Of a stretch of 64,000 nt of DNA, positions 26,184 through 34,860 are shown piece by piece (within the stretch, counting starts at the first letter, position 1; each line of letters begins with the position of its first letter). Under the pieces are notes generated by a model that was not told the origin of the DNA, did no database searches, and saw only the letters and a list, made by a program, of their open reading frames with translations. The translations under genes and the position numbers were made by a program. Source of the DNA: Streptomyces sp. NBC_01707. GTDB taxonomy: Bacteria > Actinomycetota > Actinomycetes > Streptomycetales > Streptomycetaceae. The stretch spans positions 3,472,001 through 3,536,000 of the forward strand of contig NZ_CP109190.1 in assembly GCF_041438805.1 (NCBI RefSeq), in the 5' to 3' direction.

Positions 26184-27194
26184 TCAGTGGCGCTCGGCCT
26201 TCGCGCTGCGCGACATCAGCTCGCCGAGTGCGACCATCGGCGGCTTGCCCTCGTGGACGATGGAGACGACCGTCTCCGTGATGGGCATGTCGATCCCGTG
26301 CCGGCGTGCCAGATCGAGTACCGATTCACAGGACTTGACGCCCTCGGCGGTCTGCTTGGTGACGGCGATGGTCTCTTCCAGCGTCATGCCGCGGCCGAGG
26401 TTGGTGCCGAACGTGTGGTTGCGCGACAGCGGCGAGGAGCAGGTCGCCACCAGGTCGCCCAGGCCCGCGAGTCCGGAGAACGTCAGCGGGTCGGCGCCCA
26501 TGGCGAGGCCGAGCCGGGTGGTCTCGGCGAGGCCGCGGGTGATGAGCGAGCCCTTGGCGTTGTCGCCGAGGCCCATCCCGTCGGCGATGCCGACGGCGAG
26601 ACCGATCACGTTCTTGACCGCGCCGCCGAGTTCGCAGCCGACCACATCGGTGAGGGTGTACGGGCGGAAGTACGGGGTGTGGCAGGCGGCCTGGAGGCGA
26701 CGGGCCACCGACTCGTCCTGGCAGGCGACGACGGCCGCGGCAGGGCGGCGTTCGGCGATCTCCTTGGCCAGGTTGGGGCCGCTGATGACGGCGATGCGGT
26801 CCGCGCCGACCTTGGTGACGTCCTCGATGACCTCGCTCATCCGCTCGGCGGTGCCGAGTTCGACCCCCTTCATCAGCGAGACGAGGACGGTGTCCGGTCC
26901 GAGATGCGGGGTCCAGTCGGCGAGGTTGGCGCGCAGCGTCTGCGACGGCACGGCGAGCACGGCGAAGTCGGCGCCGCGCAGCGCCTCCGCGGCGTCGGTG
27001 GTGGCCCTGATGGACTCGGGGAGTTCAATTCCCGGCAGGTAGTCGGGGTTGGTACGCGTCGTGTTGATCGCCTCGACGGCCTCGGCACGACGGCCCCAGA
27101 GAGTGACCTCGCCACCCGCGTCGGCGAGGACCATACCGAAGGCCGTACCCCATGAGCCGGTTCCGAAGACGGCTGCTTTTACGGGGTGCGTCAC
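26184..27194 (-). CDS. gpsA: Glycerol-3-phosphate dehydrogenase [NAD(P)+]
   Basis: The 336-residue enzyme reduces dihydroxyacetone phosphate to sn-glycerol-3-phosphate for phospholipid synthesis. It shows the NAD loop AVFGTGSWGTAFG, the LAVPSQTLR segment, SLMKGVE, ISGPNLAKEIAE, CELGGAVKNVIGLAVGIADGMGLGDNAK (catalytic Lys) and GLAGLGDLVATCSSPLSRN. Its GTG start overlaps the plsC stop (GTGA), so the two membrane-lipid genes are translationally coupled. Confidence 0.96.
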   Translation of the reverse strand: MTHPVKAAVFGTGSWGTAFGMVLADAGGEVTLWGRRAEAVEAINTTRTNPDYLPGIELPESIRATTDAAEALRGADFAVLAVPSQTLRANLADWTPHLGPDTVLVSLMKGVELGTAERMSEVIEDVTKVGADRIAVISGPNLAKEIAERRPAAAVVACQDESVARRLQAACHTPYFRPYTLTDVVGCELGGAVKNVIGLAVGIADGMGLGDNAKGSLITRGLAETTRLGLAMGADPLTFSGLAGLGDLVATCSSPLSRNHTFGTNLGRGMTLEETIAVTKQTAEGVKSCESVLDLARRHGIDMPITETVVSIVHEGKPPMVALGELMSRSAKAERH

Positions 27195-27943
27195 TTGGGT
27201 CCCTTCCCTTCGGCCTTGCGCCGCTGTTCGGCACGCGCCTTGCGGTGGTCGTAGAGCTCGGCGGGGGCCTTCTCGCCGCGTACGACTTCGAGCTGGGCGG
27301 TGACCGCGGCCATGATGACCTCGGTCGCCTCACGCAGGACGTCGGGCGTCGGCTCCTTGTCGTAGAACCGGGAGAGGTCGACGGGCGGTCCGGCCTGCAC
27401 CTGGAGAGTCTTGCGAGGGAAGAGCCGGAGCTTCTGCTCCTTGGCGTACGGCGGCATCGCGAGGTTGGCGCCCCACTGCGCGACGGGGATGACCGGGGCC
27501 TTCGTCATCAACGCGACGCGGGCGGCACCGGTCTTGCCCGCCATCGGCCACATGTCGGGGTCGCGGGTGAGGGTGCCCTCCGGGTAGAACGCGACGCATT
27601 CACCGCGCTCGATGGCGTCGACGGCGGCCCGGAAGGCGTCCAGCGCGTTGGTCGTCTCGCGGTACACGGGGATCTGTCCGGTGCCACGCAGCATCATTCC
27701 GACAAAGGGGGTCTTGAAGAGGCCCGCCTTGGCGAGAAGCCGCGGCACCCGGCCGGTGTTGTACTGGAAGTGGCCGTAGGAAAGCGGGTCCAGATACGAG
27801 TTGTGGTTGACCGCAGTGATGAATCCGCCGTCGGCCGGGATGTGTTCCATTCCCCGCCAGTCACGCTTGAACAGAACCACCAGCGGCGGTTTTGCGATGA
27901 CCGCCGCCAGGCGGTACCAGAAGCCGATTCTGCGGCGGGACAC
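27191..27943 (-). CDS. plsC: 1-acyl-sn-glycerol-3-phosphate acyltransferase (PlsC family)
   Basis: The 250-residue membrane-associated enzyme acylates lysophosphatidate to phosphatidate. The catalytic HX4D motif is NHNSYLDPLSYG, the second block is AFYPEGTLTRDPD, and the third is PVIPVAQWGAN. A basic tail (HRKARAEQRRKAEGKG) closes the protein. The GTG at 27943 is chosen because GAGGAAGG lies eight bases upstream. Upstream in-frame codons would add a segment without PlsC similarity. Its stop overlaps the gpsA start, so together they supply phosphatidate. Confidence 0.93.
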   Translation of the reverse strand: MSRRRIGFWYRLAAVIAKPPLVVLFKRDWRGMEHIPADGGFITAVNHNSYLDPLSYGHFQYNTGRVPRLLAKAGLFKTPFVGMMLRGTGQIPVYRETTNALDAFRAAVDAIERGECVAFYPEGTLTRDPDMWPMAGKTGAARVALMTKAPVIPVAQWGANLAMPPYAKEQKLRLFPRKTLQVQAGPPVDLSRFYDKEPTPDVLREATEVIMAAVTAQLEVVRGEKAPAELYDHRKARAEQRRKAEGKGPK

Positions 27944-28093
27944 TCGGACACCTTCCTCTACGGACCTGACGTGCTGCCTGACTGTGGGCGGCCAATTGTG
28001 ACCCCAGGCCCCTGCTCTGTCGAGAACACGGTACGCCCCGCCTCCGGAGCCGACCCTCCGGGTTGTCGCACCGGCAGGCGAGAATGAGCGGCG

Positions 28094-28777
28094 ATGTGCA
28101 TCGAGGGGGAGATCGCCACGAACACCGACCCGACCGGCCTGTGGTCCCTGGTCGTCCCGTTGAAGCCGCTGTCGCAAGGCAAGAGCAGGCTGACACGGGC
28201 GGCCGGCGTCCTGCTGCGCCCCCGCCTCGCCCTGGCCTTCGCCCAGGACACCGTGGCTGCCGCGCTGTCCTGCCGGGCCGTACGGGATGTGGTGGTCGTC
28301 ACGGACGACCCGGTGGCCGCGGCGGCGCTCGGGGCTCTCGGGGCACGCACCGTTCGCGACGAACCGGCCGCCGGACTCAACGCCGCACTCGTCCACGGCG
28401 AGCGGGCGGTGCGCGACCGGCGGCCCGCCGCGGCGGTCGCGGCGCTGAACGCGGATCTGCCCGCACTGCGCCCCGCGGAATTGGCTCGGGTCCTCGATTT
28501 CGCAGCCGAATTTCCCCGCGCATTTGTTACGGATGCGACAGGAATCGGCACGACATTTCTGTCGGCTTCATCCGGGGTGGAATTGCGTCCGGCTTTCGGT
28601 GGCCCGTCGAGGGCCAGGCATCTTTCCTCCGGCGCGGTGGAAATCACATCGGCCGGTATCGATTCGGTCCGCCAGGACGTGGACACCGGCGACGATCTGC
28701 GGGCGGCCGTGCGCCTCGGGGTGGGGCCGCACACGGCGGCCCGCTGGGCCGCGGGCGTGCCCGCGCGGGACCGATAG
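28094..28777 (+). CDS. cofC: Phosphoenolpyruvate/2-phospho-L-lactate guanylyltransferase (coenzyme F420 synthesis)
   Basis: The 227-residue protein is the nucleotidyltransferase that makes the guanylyl precursor of the F420 side chain (CofC; called FbiD in mycobacteria, where phosphoenolpyruvate is used). Visible marks are VVPLKPLSQGKSRL (nucleotide-binding loop), DVVVVTDDP, AALNADLPALRP, GTTFLSA and DVDTGDDLRAAVRLG. It is divergent from plsC, the same neighbourhood as in mycobacteria. The exact start is uncertain because no clear ribosome binding site precedes the ATG at 28094. Confidence 0.9.
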   Translation: MCIEGEIATNTDPTGLWSLVVPLKPLSQGKSRLTRAAGVLLRPRLALAFAQDTVAAALSCRAVRDVVVVTDDPVAAAALGALGARTVRDEPAAGLNAALVHGERAVRDRRPAAAVAALNADLPALRPAELARVLDFAAEFPRAFVTDATGIGTTFLSASSGVELRPAFGGPSRARHLSSGAVEITSAGIDSVRQDVDTGDDLRAAVRLGVGPHTAARWAAGVPARDR

Positions 28778-28787
28778 GCTGCCGTTC

Positions 28788-28991
28788 ATGCAGGCGACCT
28801 CGTACACGTACGACCCCGAGACCCGCACCGGCAGTGTGCTGCTCGACGACGGCACCCCGGTGGAATTCGACGCCCCGGCCTTCGACGCGGGCGGCCTGCG
28901 GCTGCTGCGCCCCGGGCAGCGGGTGCGGATCGAGGTCTCGGGCGAGGGTGCGGACCGGCGGATCACCCTGGTGACACTGCAGACGTTCTGA
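28788..28991 (+). CDS. Small cold-shock-like (OB-fold) protein
   Basis: The 67-residue protein (MQATSYTYDPETRTGSVLLDDGTP...) has the strand pattern of a cold-shock domain: GSVLLDDGTPVEFDAPAF, then GLRLLRPGQRVRIEVSG. It lacks the aromatic RNA-binding motifs of true Csp proteins, so nucleic acid binding is doubtful. The -10-like box TAGGCT at 28775-28780 overlaps the cofC stop and lies seven bases before the ATG, suggesting a leaderless transcript. A long hairpin follows the gene. Confidence 0.75.
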   Translation: MQATSYTYDPETRTGSVLLDDGTPVEFDAPAFDAGGLRLLRPGQRVRIEVSGEGADRRITLVTLQTF

Positions 28992-29049
28992 AGGGCGCCT
29001 CGGATCACCGGGCCCCCTGCGACAGCGGGAAGGGCCCCGAACAGCCCGC

Positions 29050-29079
29050 GGGCCGGGCTCCCCGTGGGGAGCCCGGCCC
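29050..29079. terminator. Bidirectional hairpin between the cold-shock-like gene and hupS
   Basis: GGGCCGGGCTCCCC and GGGGAGCCCGGCCC form a perfect 14-bp stem. It lies between the convergent stops at 28991 and 29112. Confidence 0.85.
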
Positions 29080-29111
29080 GGCGCGTGTGAGTAGCCCTGC
29101 GCTGCTCGGTC

Positions 29112-29777
29112 TCACTTCTTCCGCGCGACGGCCTTCTTGGCCGTGGTCTTGCGCGCCGTGGTCTTCTTCGCGGGCGCCTTCTTCGCTGTGGCCTTCTTGG
29201 CGGGCGCGGTCTTGCTGGCGACGGTCTTCTTGACGGCCGTGGTCTTCTTCGCCGCCGCAGCCGTGGTCTTCTTCGCCGGCGCGGTCTTCTTGGCCGCCGC
29301 GGTCGTCTTCTTCGCGGTGGTCTTCTTGGCGGCGGTGGTCTTCGCCGCGGTCACAGCCTTCTTGGCGGTGGCCTTCTTCGCCGTGGCCTTCTTGGCGGTG
29401 GCCTTCTTCGCGGCGGCCTTCGTGGTCGTACGGGTGGAAGCACCGCCCGAGAGGCTGCCCTTGGGCGCCTTCTTCACGGCCACATCGTGCTTGGGGAGCT
29501 TCTTGGAGCCGCTCACCAGGTCCTTGAAGCCCTGTCCCGCGCGGAAGCGGGGCACCGAGGTCTTCTTGACCCGTACGCGCTCACCCGTCTGCGGGTTGCG
29601 GGCGTAGCGAGCCGGGCGGTCGACCTTCTCGAACGAACCGAAGCCGGTGACCGAGACACGGTCCCCGGCGACAACGGCACGGACGATCGCGTCGAGTACC
29701 GCGTCGACAGCGTCTGCGGCCTGCTGGCGGCCGCCGACCTTGTCGGCAATCGCTTCTACGAGCTGCGCCTTGTTCAC
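29112..29777 (-). CDS. hupS: HU-family nucleoid protein with lysine-rich tail (HupS)
   Basis: The 221-residue protein has a complete HU domain (about residues 1-95: MNKAQLVEAIADKVGG, VSVTGFGSFEKVDRPARYARNPQTGE, VPRFRAGQGFKDLVSG). A long basic tail (about 110-221) is built from AKKATAKK, AKKTTA and APAKK units, like the C-terminus of eukaryotic histone H1. In Streptomyces HupS is the sporulation-associated HU that compacts the spore nucleoid. The tail repeats make this stretch of DNA repetitive (GGCCTTCTTGGCGGT-type units), so copy number could vary between strains. The region upstream is AT-rich for this genome. Confidence 0.95.
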   Translation of the reverse strand: MNKAQLVEAIADKVGGRQQAADAVDAVLDAIVRAVVAGDRVSVTGFGSFEKVDRPARYARNPQTGERVRVKKTSVPRFRAGQGFKDLVSGSKKLPKHDVAVKKAPKGSLSGGASTRTTTKAAAKKATAKKATAKKATAKKAVTAAKTTAAKKTTAKKTTAAAKKTAPAKKTTAAAAKKTTAVKKTVASKTAPAKKATAKKAPAKKTTARKTTAKKAVARKK

Positions 29778-29920
29778 GTCTTCCCCTTCGGAGACATTGC
29801 CAGAACGAAAGTGTTCAAGCGTTTTCGCACGTTAGGCAGATATATACCGCAAATCAAACACGAAACGGGCTAATCACCCTAGTGCCGCAACGAAGTCGAC
29901 CGCTGCGCAGTTCCGCAGAG

Positions 29921-30148
29921 TCAGTCACCTTCGGGGAATCGGCCCTCATCGAGGTCCTTCATCAACCGGTCCAGACGCCTTGCCGCATCCGATAGATCGT
30001 GCTTCGCCGCGGCCGTGACGACCAACAGCTTCCGGGACAGCGCCATCCTTACGCCCTCCGGGACTTGCAGTGCGCGCACTCTTGCGTGCGCTTCCTTCAA
30101 TTGGTCGGCGACTTGGCCGTAAAGCTTGAGTTGGCTGTCGCGTTCCAT
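29921..30148 (-). CDS. Small helical protein of unknown function
   Basis: The 75-residue protein (MERDSQLKLYGQVADQLKEAHARV...) is predicted from its pattern to be almost all alpha-helical: two charged amphipathic helices flanking VPEGVRMALSRKLLVVTAAAKHDL, and an acidic end. I recall a conserved protein of this type between hupS and leuD in streptomycetes, but no function is known to me. The start is the ATG at 30148, where the similarity pattern begins. Confidence 0.75.
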   Translation of the reverse strand: MERDSQLKLYGQVADQLKEAHARVRALQVPEGVRMALSRKLLVVTAAAKHDLSDAARRLDRLMKDLDEGRFPEGD

Positions 30149-30252
30149 GCACCGATTGTGCCATCTGGGGCGAGTTGTCGCCCGACGGGGTCTCAACAAG
30201 CGACTGCGCCCTCTACCAGAAGGCAGAGGGCGCAGTACTGGAAACGCGCTGC

Positions 30253-30846
30253 TCAGGCGTTAATTGTACGCGGCTTGAAGGTCGGCCTTGCCGCCTCATA
30301 AGTCGCGATGTCCGCTTCGTTCTGAAGGGTGAGGCTGATGTCGTCCAGCCCGTTCAGCAGTCGCCAGCGGGCGTTCTCGTCGAGCTCGAAGTCGGCGGTG
30401 ATGCCCTCGGCGCGGACCTGGCGCGCCTCCAGGTCGACGGTGATCTCGGCCTTCGGGTCGGCCTCGGTCAGCTCCCAGAGCGCGTCGACCACCTTCTGGT
30501 CGAGCACGACGGTCAGCAGGCCGTTCTTCAGCGAGTTACCGCGGAAGATGTCGGCGAACCGGGAGGAGATGACGGCCTTGAAGCCGTAGTTCTGCAGGGC
30601 CCAGACGGCGTGTTCGCGGGACGAGCCCGTACCGAAGTCGGGACCTGCCACCAGGACCGTGGCGCCGTCCCGCTCGGGGTGGTTGAGGACGAAGTTCCCG
30701 TCCTTGCGCCAGGCCTCGAAGAGTCCGTCCTCGAAGCCGTCGCGGGTGACCTTCTTCAGCCAGTGGGCAGGGATGATCTGGTCGGTGTCGACGTTGCTGC
30801 GGCGCAGCGGGACGGCCCGGCCGGTGTGTGCGGTGAAAGCTTCCAT
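30253..30846 (-). CDS. leuD: 3-isopropylmalate dehydratase small subunit
   Basis: The 197-residue subunit supplies the swivelling domain of isopropylmalate isomerase in leucine synthesis. Marks are [48 protein letters not shown] and [15 protein letters not shown]. It begins five bases after the leuC stop, so leuC and leuD form one transcript. The downstream hairpin-like GGCAGAGGGCGCAG lies before the next gene. Confidence 0.97.
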   Translation of the reverse strand: MEAFTAHTGRAVPLRRSNVDTDQIIPAHWLKKVTRDGFEDGLFEAWRKDGNFVLNHPERDGATVLVAGPDFGTGSSREHAVWALQNYGFKAVISSRFADIFRGNSLKNGLLTVVLDQKVVDALWELTEADPKAEITVDLEARQVRAEGITADFELDENARWRLLNGLDDISLTLQNEADIATYEAARPTFKPRTINA

Positions 30847-30851
30847 GATTC

Positions 30852-32276
30852 TCAGACTCCGGCGGACGTACGGGCGTCGGACAGGTCGGCCGGCGAGGCC
30901 AGGTGGCCCAGCACGGCGGTGGCGGCGGCGACCTGCGGGGAGACCAGGTGGGTACGGCCGCCCTTGCCCTGCCGGCCCTCGAAGTTACGGTTCGAGGTCG
31001 AGGCGGAGCGCTCGCCGGGGGCCAGCTGGTCGGGGTTCATGCCGAGACACATCGAGCAACCCGCGTGCCGCCATTCGGCGCCGGCTGAGGTGAAGACCTT
31101 GTCCAGGCCCTCCTCGACAGCCTGCAGAGCGACCCGGACCGAACCCGGGACGACCAGCATCCGTACGCCGTCGGCGACTTTGCGACCGTCCAGGATCGAG
31201 GCCGCGTTACGCAGGTCCTCGATGCGGCCGTTGGTGCAGGAGCCTACGAAGACGGTGTCGACGCCGATCTCACGCAGCGGCTGCCCGGCGGTCAACCCCA
31301 TGTATTCCAGGGCCTTTTCGGCGGCGTTCCGCTCCGAGGCGTCCTCGTACGAAGCGGGGTCGGGGACGTTCGCCGACAGGGGTGCGCCCTGGCCGGGGTT
31401 GGTGCCCCAGGTGACGAACGGGGCCAGCTCCGCGGCGTCGATGACGACCTCGGCGTCGAAGACCGCGTCCTCGTCCGTACGCAGCGTCTTCCAGTACGCG
31501 ACGGCCGCGTCCCAGTCCTCACCCTGCGGGGCGTGATCGCGGCCCTTCAGGTAGTCGAACGTGGTCTCGTCCGGGGCGATCATGCCGGCCCGGGCGCCCG
31601 CCTCGATCGACATGTTGCAGATGGTCATCCGGGCTTCCATCGAGAGCTTCTCGATGGCGGAGCCGCGGTATTCGAGGATGTAGCCCTGACCGCCGCCGGT
31701 GCCGATCCGGGCGATGATCGCGAGGATCAGGTCTTTCGCCGTCACGTCGTCGGGCAGTTCGCCGTCGATGGTGATCGCCATCGTCTTGGGACGGGCCAGC
31801 GGCAGTGTCTGGGTGGCCAGCACGTGCTCGACCTGGCTGGTGCCGATGCCGAATGCCAGCGCGCCGAACGCGCCGTGCGTGGAGGTGTGGGAGTCGCCGC
31901 AGACGACCGTGGTGCCGGGCTGGGTCAGTCCCAGCTGCGGGCCGACCACGTGCACGACGCCCTGCTCGACGTCGCCCAGCGGGTGCAGCCGTACACCGAA
32001 CTCCGCGCAGTTCTTGCGCAGCGTCTCCAACTGGGCGCGGGAGACCGGGTCGGCGATGGGCTTGTCGATGTCGAGGGTCGGGGTGTTGTGATCCTCGGTG
32101 GCGATGGTGAGGTCGAGGCGCCGCACCCGGCGTCCGGCCTGCCGGAGGCCGTCGAAGGCCTGGGGGCTGGTCACCTCGTGCAGCAGGTGCAGATCGATGA
32201 AGAGGAGGTCGGGCTCACCTTCGGCGCGCCGGACGACATGGTCGTCCCAGACCTTCTCCGCGAGTGTCCTACCCAT
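30852..32276 (-). CDS. leuC: 3-isopropylmalate dehydratase large subunit
   Basis: The 474-residue aconitase-family subunit holds the 4Fe-4S cluster. Cluster cysteines lie in [17 protein letters not shown] and [13 protein letters not shown]. Other marks are [33 protein letters not shown] and the [27 protein letters not shown] end motif. The ATG at 32276 has GGAGGGAAAG upstream. It is divergent from ndgR, whose product controls leuCD in streptomycetes. The longer upstream frame is not coding. Confidence 0.97.
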   Translation of the reverse strand: MGRTLAEKVWDDHVVRRAEGEPDLLFIDLHLLHEVTSPQAFDGLRQAGRRVRRLDLTIATEDHNTPTLDIDKPIADPVSRAQLETLRKNCAEFGVRLHPLGDVEQGVVHVVGPQLGLTQPGTTVVCGDSHTSTHGAFGALAFGIGTSQVEHVLATQTLPLARPKTMAITIDGELPDDVTAKDLILAIIARIGTGGGQGYILEYRGSAIEKLSMEARMTICNMSIEAGARAGMIAPDETTFDYLKGRDHAPQGEDWDAAVAYWKTLRTDEDAVFDAEVVIDAAELAPFVTWGTNPGQGAPLSANVPDPASYEDASERNAAEKALEYMGLTAGQPLREIGVDTVFVGSCTNGRIEDLRNAASILDGRKVADGVRMLVVPGSVRVALQAVEEGLDKVFTSAGAEWRHAGCSMCLGMNPDQLAPGERSASTSNRNFEGRQGKGGRTHLVSPQVAAATAVLGHLASPADLSDARTSAGV

Positions 32277-32415
32277 CGCTTTCCCTCCGGCCGGCGTCTT
32301 CGCCGGCCCAACTAGAGATTCGGTGCGCCGCCGTCCGGACCCCCGTGCGGGGCGGTGGCCTCGGGCCGTTGTGTGGCCGCCCCTACAGGTTCGCAACTTC
32401 TGCGGAAAATTGAAC

Positions 32416-32444
32416 TTGCGTTTCACAGAGTGAGACGCGAGTAT
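32416..32444 (+). promoter_or_regulatory. ndgR promoter with IclR-type operator between -35 and -10
   Basis: GCGTTTCAC (32418-32426) and GTGAGACGC (32430-32438) form a near-perfect 21-bp palindrome (8 of 9 pairs). It fills the 17-bp spacer between TTGCGT (32416-32421) and GAGTAT (32439-32444). The ndgR ATG follows six bases later. It is a likely NdgR binding site serving both ndgR and divergent leuC. Binding itself is inferred from the known role of NdgR. Confidence 0.75.
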
Positions 32445-32450
32445 CGTCGT

Positions 32451-33167
32451 ATGGACAACTCTAGCGGCGTCGGCGTTCTCGACAAGGCAGCTCTGGTATT
32501 GAGCGCCCTGGAGTCCGGTCCGGCCACCCTCGCCGGGCTGGTCGCGGCGACCGGGCTCGCACGACCCACGGCTCATCGACTGGCCGTGGCACTGGAACAC
32601 CACCGGATGGTGGCGAGGGACATGCAGGGCCGTTTCATCCTCGGCCCGCGGCTGGCGGAGCTCGCGGCCGCGGCCGGCGAGGACCGCCTGCTGGCGACGG
32701 CCGGCCCGGTGCTCACACACCTGCGTGACATCACCGGCGAGAGCGCGCAGCTCTATCGCAGGCAGGGCGACATGCGGATCTGCGTGGCGGCCGCGGAGCG
32801 GCTGTCCGGACTGCGGGACACCGTGCCGGTCGGCTCCACACTCACCATGAAGGCCGGCTCGTCGGCCCAGATCCTGATGGCCTGGGAGGAGCCGGAGCGC
32901 CTGCACCGCGGCCTCCAGGGCGCCCGCTTCACGGCGACGGCGCTGTCCGGCGTCCGGCGGCGCGGCTGGGCCCAGTCGATCGGCGAGCGGGAGCCGGGCG
33001 TCGCCTCGGTCTCGGCGCCGGTGCGCGGCCCGTCGAACCGGGTGGTCGCCGCCGTCTCGGTCTCCGGACCGATCGAGCGGCTGACCCGGCACCCGGGCCG
33101 GATGCACGCCCAGGCGGTCATCGACTCGGCCGCGCGGCTGAGCGAGGCCCTGCGCCGCAACGGCTGA
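32451..33167 (+). CDS. ndgR: IclR-family regulator NdgR
   Basis: The 238-residue protein has an N-terminal winged helix-turn-helix ([33 protein letters not shown]) and a C-terminal IclR ligand-binding domain (about residues 80-235, with [23 protein letters not shown]). In S. coelicolor NdgR controls leucine and sulfur amino acid synthesis and affects antibiotic production. The gene lies divergent to leuCD here as there. The ATG at 32451 lies right after the promoter, so the message is probably leaderless. A palindrome over the promoter suggests autorepression. Confidence 0.95.
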   Translation: MDNSSGVGVLDKAALVLSALESGPATLAGLVAATGLARPTAHRLAVALEHHRMVARDMQGRFILGPRLAELAAAAGEDRLLATAGPVLTHLRDITGESAQLYRRQGDMRICVAAAERLSGLRDTVPVGSTLTMKAGSSAQILMAWEEPERLHRGLQGARFTATALSGVRRRGWAQSIGEREPGVASVSAPVRGPSNRVVAAVSVSGPIERLTRHPGRMHAQAVIDSAARLSEALRRNG

Positions 33168-33193
33168 CGTACTCGTTCTCCCCTGATCCGAAA

Positions 33194-33217
33194 GGCCGCC
33201 CCAGCGTCGTGGCGGCC
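33194..33217. terminator. Hairpin between convergent ndgR and DUF4188 genes
   Basis: GGCCGCC (33194-33200) pairs with GGCGGCC (33211-33217) around a 10-base loop. It lies directly between the two facing stops. Confidence 0.6.
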
Positions 33218-33221
33218 CCGC

Positions 33222-33728
33222 TCAGCCCTTCGGCTCCGTGACCGAGCGATGCGCGAGACGATCCGCCGCGCGACGACCCCGCCCCTCGACGGGCAGCACG
33301 CCGGTCACCGCGGCCAGTCCGTACGGCGGCATGTCGGCGTAGATCGATTCGTACGACCCCTCCGGTGCGATGTACGTCTCGTGCCACAGCCCCACGTGCT
33401 GCCTGGACTTCTTCTCCTTGCGGTTCATCATCGCCCAGGCCTTGCGGTGGAACATGTCGGGAGCGCTCGCGTACGCGTACAGCTTCTCCTTCGACTCCCA
33501 GTACTGGACGACGTAGTACGTCCTCGGCGACCCGGTCAGCAGTGTGTAGCCGAGCAGTCCGCGACTCCTGTCCCGACTCAACTCCCGCAGCATGCGCGGC
33601 ATTGCGGCGAGGACCGGCAGCCAGTGGTGCACGCCCCAGAAGTGGTTGATGCGCATCCCGATGAGCAGCACGACCACCTCCCCCTCAGCGGCCGCGGTCG
33701 TCCGCCCCGCTATCGGCTTCGCAAACAT
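33222..33728 (-). CDS. DUF4188 family protein
   Basis: The 168-residue protein carries the DUF4188 pattern: an early VVVLLIGMRINHFWGVHHWLPV, LLGYTLLTGSPRTYYVVQYWESKEKLYAYA, and HVGLWHETYIAPEGSYESIYADMPPYGLA. The fold resembles dimeric alpha-beta-barrel mono-oxygenases or haem proteins, and some members are annotated as mono-oxygenase-like. The reaction is unknown. It is divergent from a MerR regulator, and a perfect palindrome between them is the likely control site. The ATG at 33728 is preferred to a start in the operator. Confidence 0.85.
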   Translation of the reverse strand: MFAKPIAGRTTAAAEGEVVVLLIGMRINHFWGVHHWLPVLAAMPRMLRELSRDRSRGLLGYTLLTGSPRTYYVVQYWESKEKLYAYASAPDMFHRKAWAMMNRKEKKSRQHVGLWHETYIAPEGSYESIYADMPPYGLAAVTGVLPVEGRGRRAADRLAHRSVTEPKG

Positions 33729-33766
33729 GCAGTGCCCCCTGTCTCGTGGCGACCATTGGAGAGCGT

Positions 33767-33789
33767 CACTATCCAATGGTTGGATAGTG
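33767..33789. promoter_or_regulatory. Perfect 23-bp palindrome, MerR-type operator
   Basis: CACTATCCAA-TGG-TTGGATAGTG is perfectly symmetrical (10-bp arms). It lies between the divergent DUF4188 (start 33728) and MerR (start 33827) genes. MerR proteins bind such dyads in promoters with a long spacer. This is the obvious candidate site for the adjacent regulator. Confidence 0.85.
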
Positions 33790-33826
33790 GCACTGCCCAA
33801 GGGGTGGCGCAAGGGAAGGCCCGGAC

Positions 33827-34468
33827 ATGCGACTGTCGGAACTGAGTAAGCAGAGCGGCGTCACGACCGCGACGATCAAGTACTACCTGCGCGAGGGGCT
33901 GCTGCCGCCCGGTGAACGCGTCAGCGCGACCCAGGCCGAGTACGACGAGAGCCATCTGCGCCGGCTCCGTCTGGTGCGGGCGCTGATCCAGGTCGGCCGC
34001 CTTCCGGTGGCAACGGCCCGCGAGGTGCTGGCACATGTCGATGACGAGTCCCTCGGCCGGACGATCCGTCTCGGTGCGGCGCTGTGGTCCCTGCCGCACG
34101 GCCCCGAGCCGGACGAGGAGGCCCCGGAGACGGCCGTGGCACGCCACGAGGTCGACCGGCTTCTCGACCGGCTCGGCTGGGCGTTCGTACAGGATCTCGG
34201 CTCACTCGACCCCGTGCACCGCGCACTGGTCGCGTCCATGGCCACCCTCATCCGGCTCGGCTACCCCTGCGACATCGAGTACTTGGTGGGGCAGGCCCGC
34301 CTCATGGAGCAAGTGGCCGTCCACGACCTGGACATGATGGAGTCCTATCCGGCAGGCGCCGAGCAGGTGGAGATGGCGGTCGCCTCGGTGGTGCTCCACG
34401 AACCGCTCCTGCTGGCGCTGCGCAGGCTGGCCCAGGAGGAGGAGTCGGCCCGGCGGTACGGCCTCTGA
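33827..34468 (+). CDS. MerR-family transcriptional regulator
   Basis: The 213-residue protein starts with a typical MerR DNA-binding domain (MRLSELSKQSGVTTATIKYYLREGLLPPGE, then YDESHLRRLRLVRAL, to about residue 75). A helical effector domain of about 135 residues follows. That domain has no obvious metal or thiol cluster, so the signal is probably a small molecule. It is divergent from the DUF4188 gene, with the palindrome between them. GGAAGG lies eight bases before the ATG. The pair is probably a one-regulator/one-target module. Confidence 0.9.
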   Translation: MRLSELSKQSGVTTATIKYYLREGLLPPGERVSATQAEYDESHLRRLRLVRALIQVGRLPVATAREVLAHVDDESLGRTIRLGAALWSLPHGPEPDEEAPETAVARHEVDRLLDRLGWAFVQDLGSLDPVHRALVASMATLIRLGYPCDIEYLVGQARLMEQVAVHDLDMMESYPAGAEQVEMAVASVVLHEPLLLALRRLAQEEESARRYGL

Positions 34469-34509
34469 ACACAGCGGGCCCCCCGCGCCCAACAGGCCCC
34501 GGGAATACG

Positions 34510-34545
34510 ACCAAGGGCCCCTCACCGAAGTGAAGGGCCCTTGGT
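34510..34545. terminator. Bidirectional terminator between merR and the tRNA cluster
   Basis: ACCAAGGGCCC-CTCAC and GTGA-AGGGCCCTTGGT form a long stem. It lies downstream of the MerR gene and downstream of the last minus-strand tRNA gene, so it can end both transcripts. Confidence 0.85.
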
Positions 34546-34559
34546 CTTCTGCTCAGTTG

Positions 34560-34632
34560 TACCCCCGACCGGATTCGAACCGGCGCTACTGCCGTGAGAG
34601 GGCAGCGTGCTAGGCCGCTACACAACGGGGGC
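34560..34632 (-). tRNA. tRNA-Glu (CTC), copy 1
   Basis: On the minus strand the acceptor is GCCCCCG paired with CGGGGGT, the anticodon arm is CTGCC-CTCTCAC-GGCAG (anticodon CTC) and the T-arm is CCGGTTCGAATCCGG. It is 73 nt without an encoded CCA, and the last gene of the five-tRNA cluster. Confidence 0.96.
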
Positions 34633-34643
34633 GCGATACTGCG

Positions 34644-34715
34644 CTGGGCTACCAGGACTCGAACCTAGAATGACGGTACCAGAAACCGTAGTGTTGCCAA
34701 TTACACCATAGCCCA
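34644..34715 (-). tRNA. tRNA-Gln (CTG), copy 1
   Basis: On the minus strand the acceptor is TGGGCTA with TAGCCCA, the anticodon arm is ACGGT-TTCTGGT-ACCGT (anticodon CTG) and the T-arm is TAGGTTCGAGTCCTG. The RNA is 72 nt and has no encoded CCA. It lies 11 bases upstream of a tRNA-Glu. Confidence 0.96.
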
Positions 34716-34727
34716 TGGTGTTACAAG

Positions 34728-34800
34728 TACCCCCGACCGGATTCGAACCGGCGCTACTGCCGTGAGAGGGCAGCGTGCTAGGCCGCTACACAACGGGGGC
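34728..34800 (-). tRNA. tRNA-Glu (CTC), copy 2
   Basis: It is identical in its 73 nt to the copy at 34560-34632, with anticodon CTC read from CTCTCAC. It lies 12 bases upstream of the tRNA-Gln copy 1. Confidence 0.96.
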
Positions 34801-34860
34801 CCTAGCGATCCTGCATCGAGATCGTGGGTGCGACCCAAATGATCTCGCGGGAAGGATCTG

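Noticed and set aside
29150..29440. Regularly repeated DNA that might suggest a CRISPR array or satellite
   Set aside because: The repeats encode the lysine/alanine tail of HupS in frame. Units are short and have no spacers.
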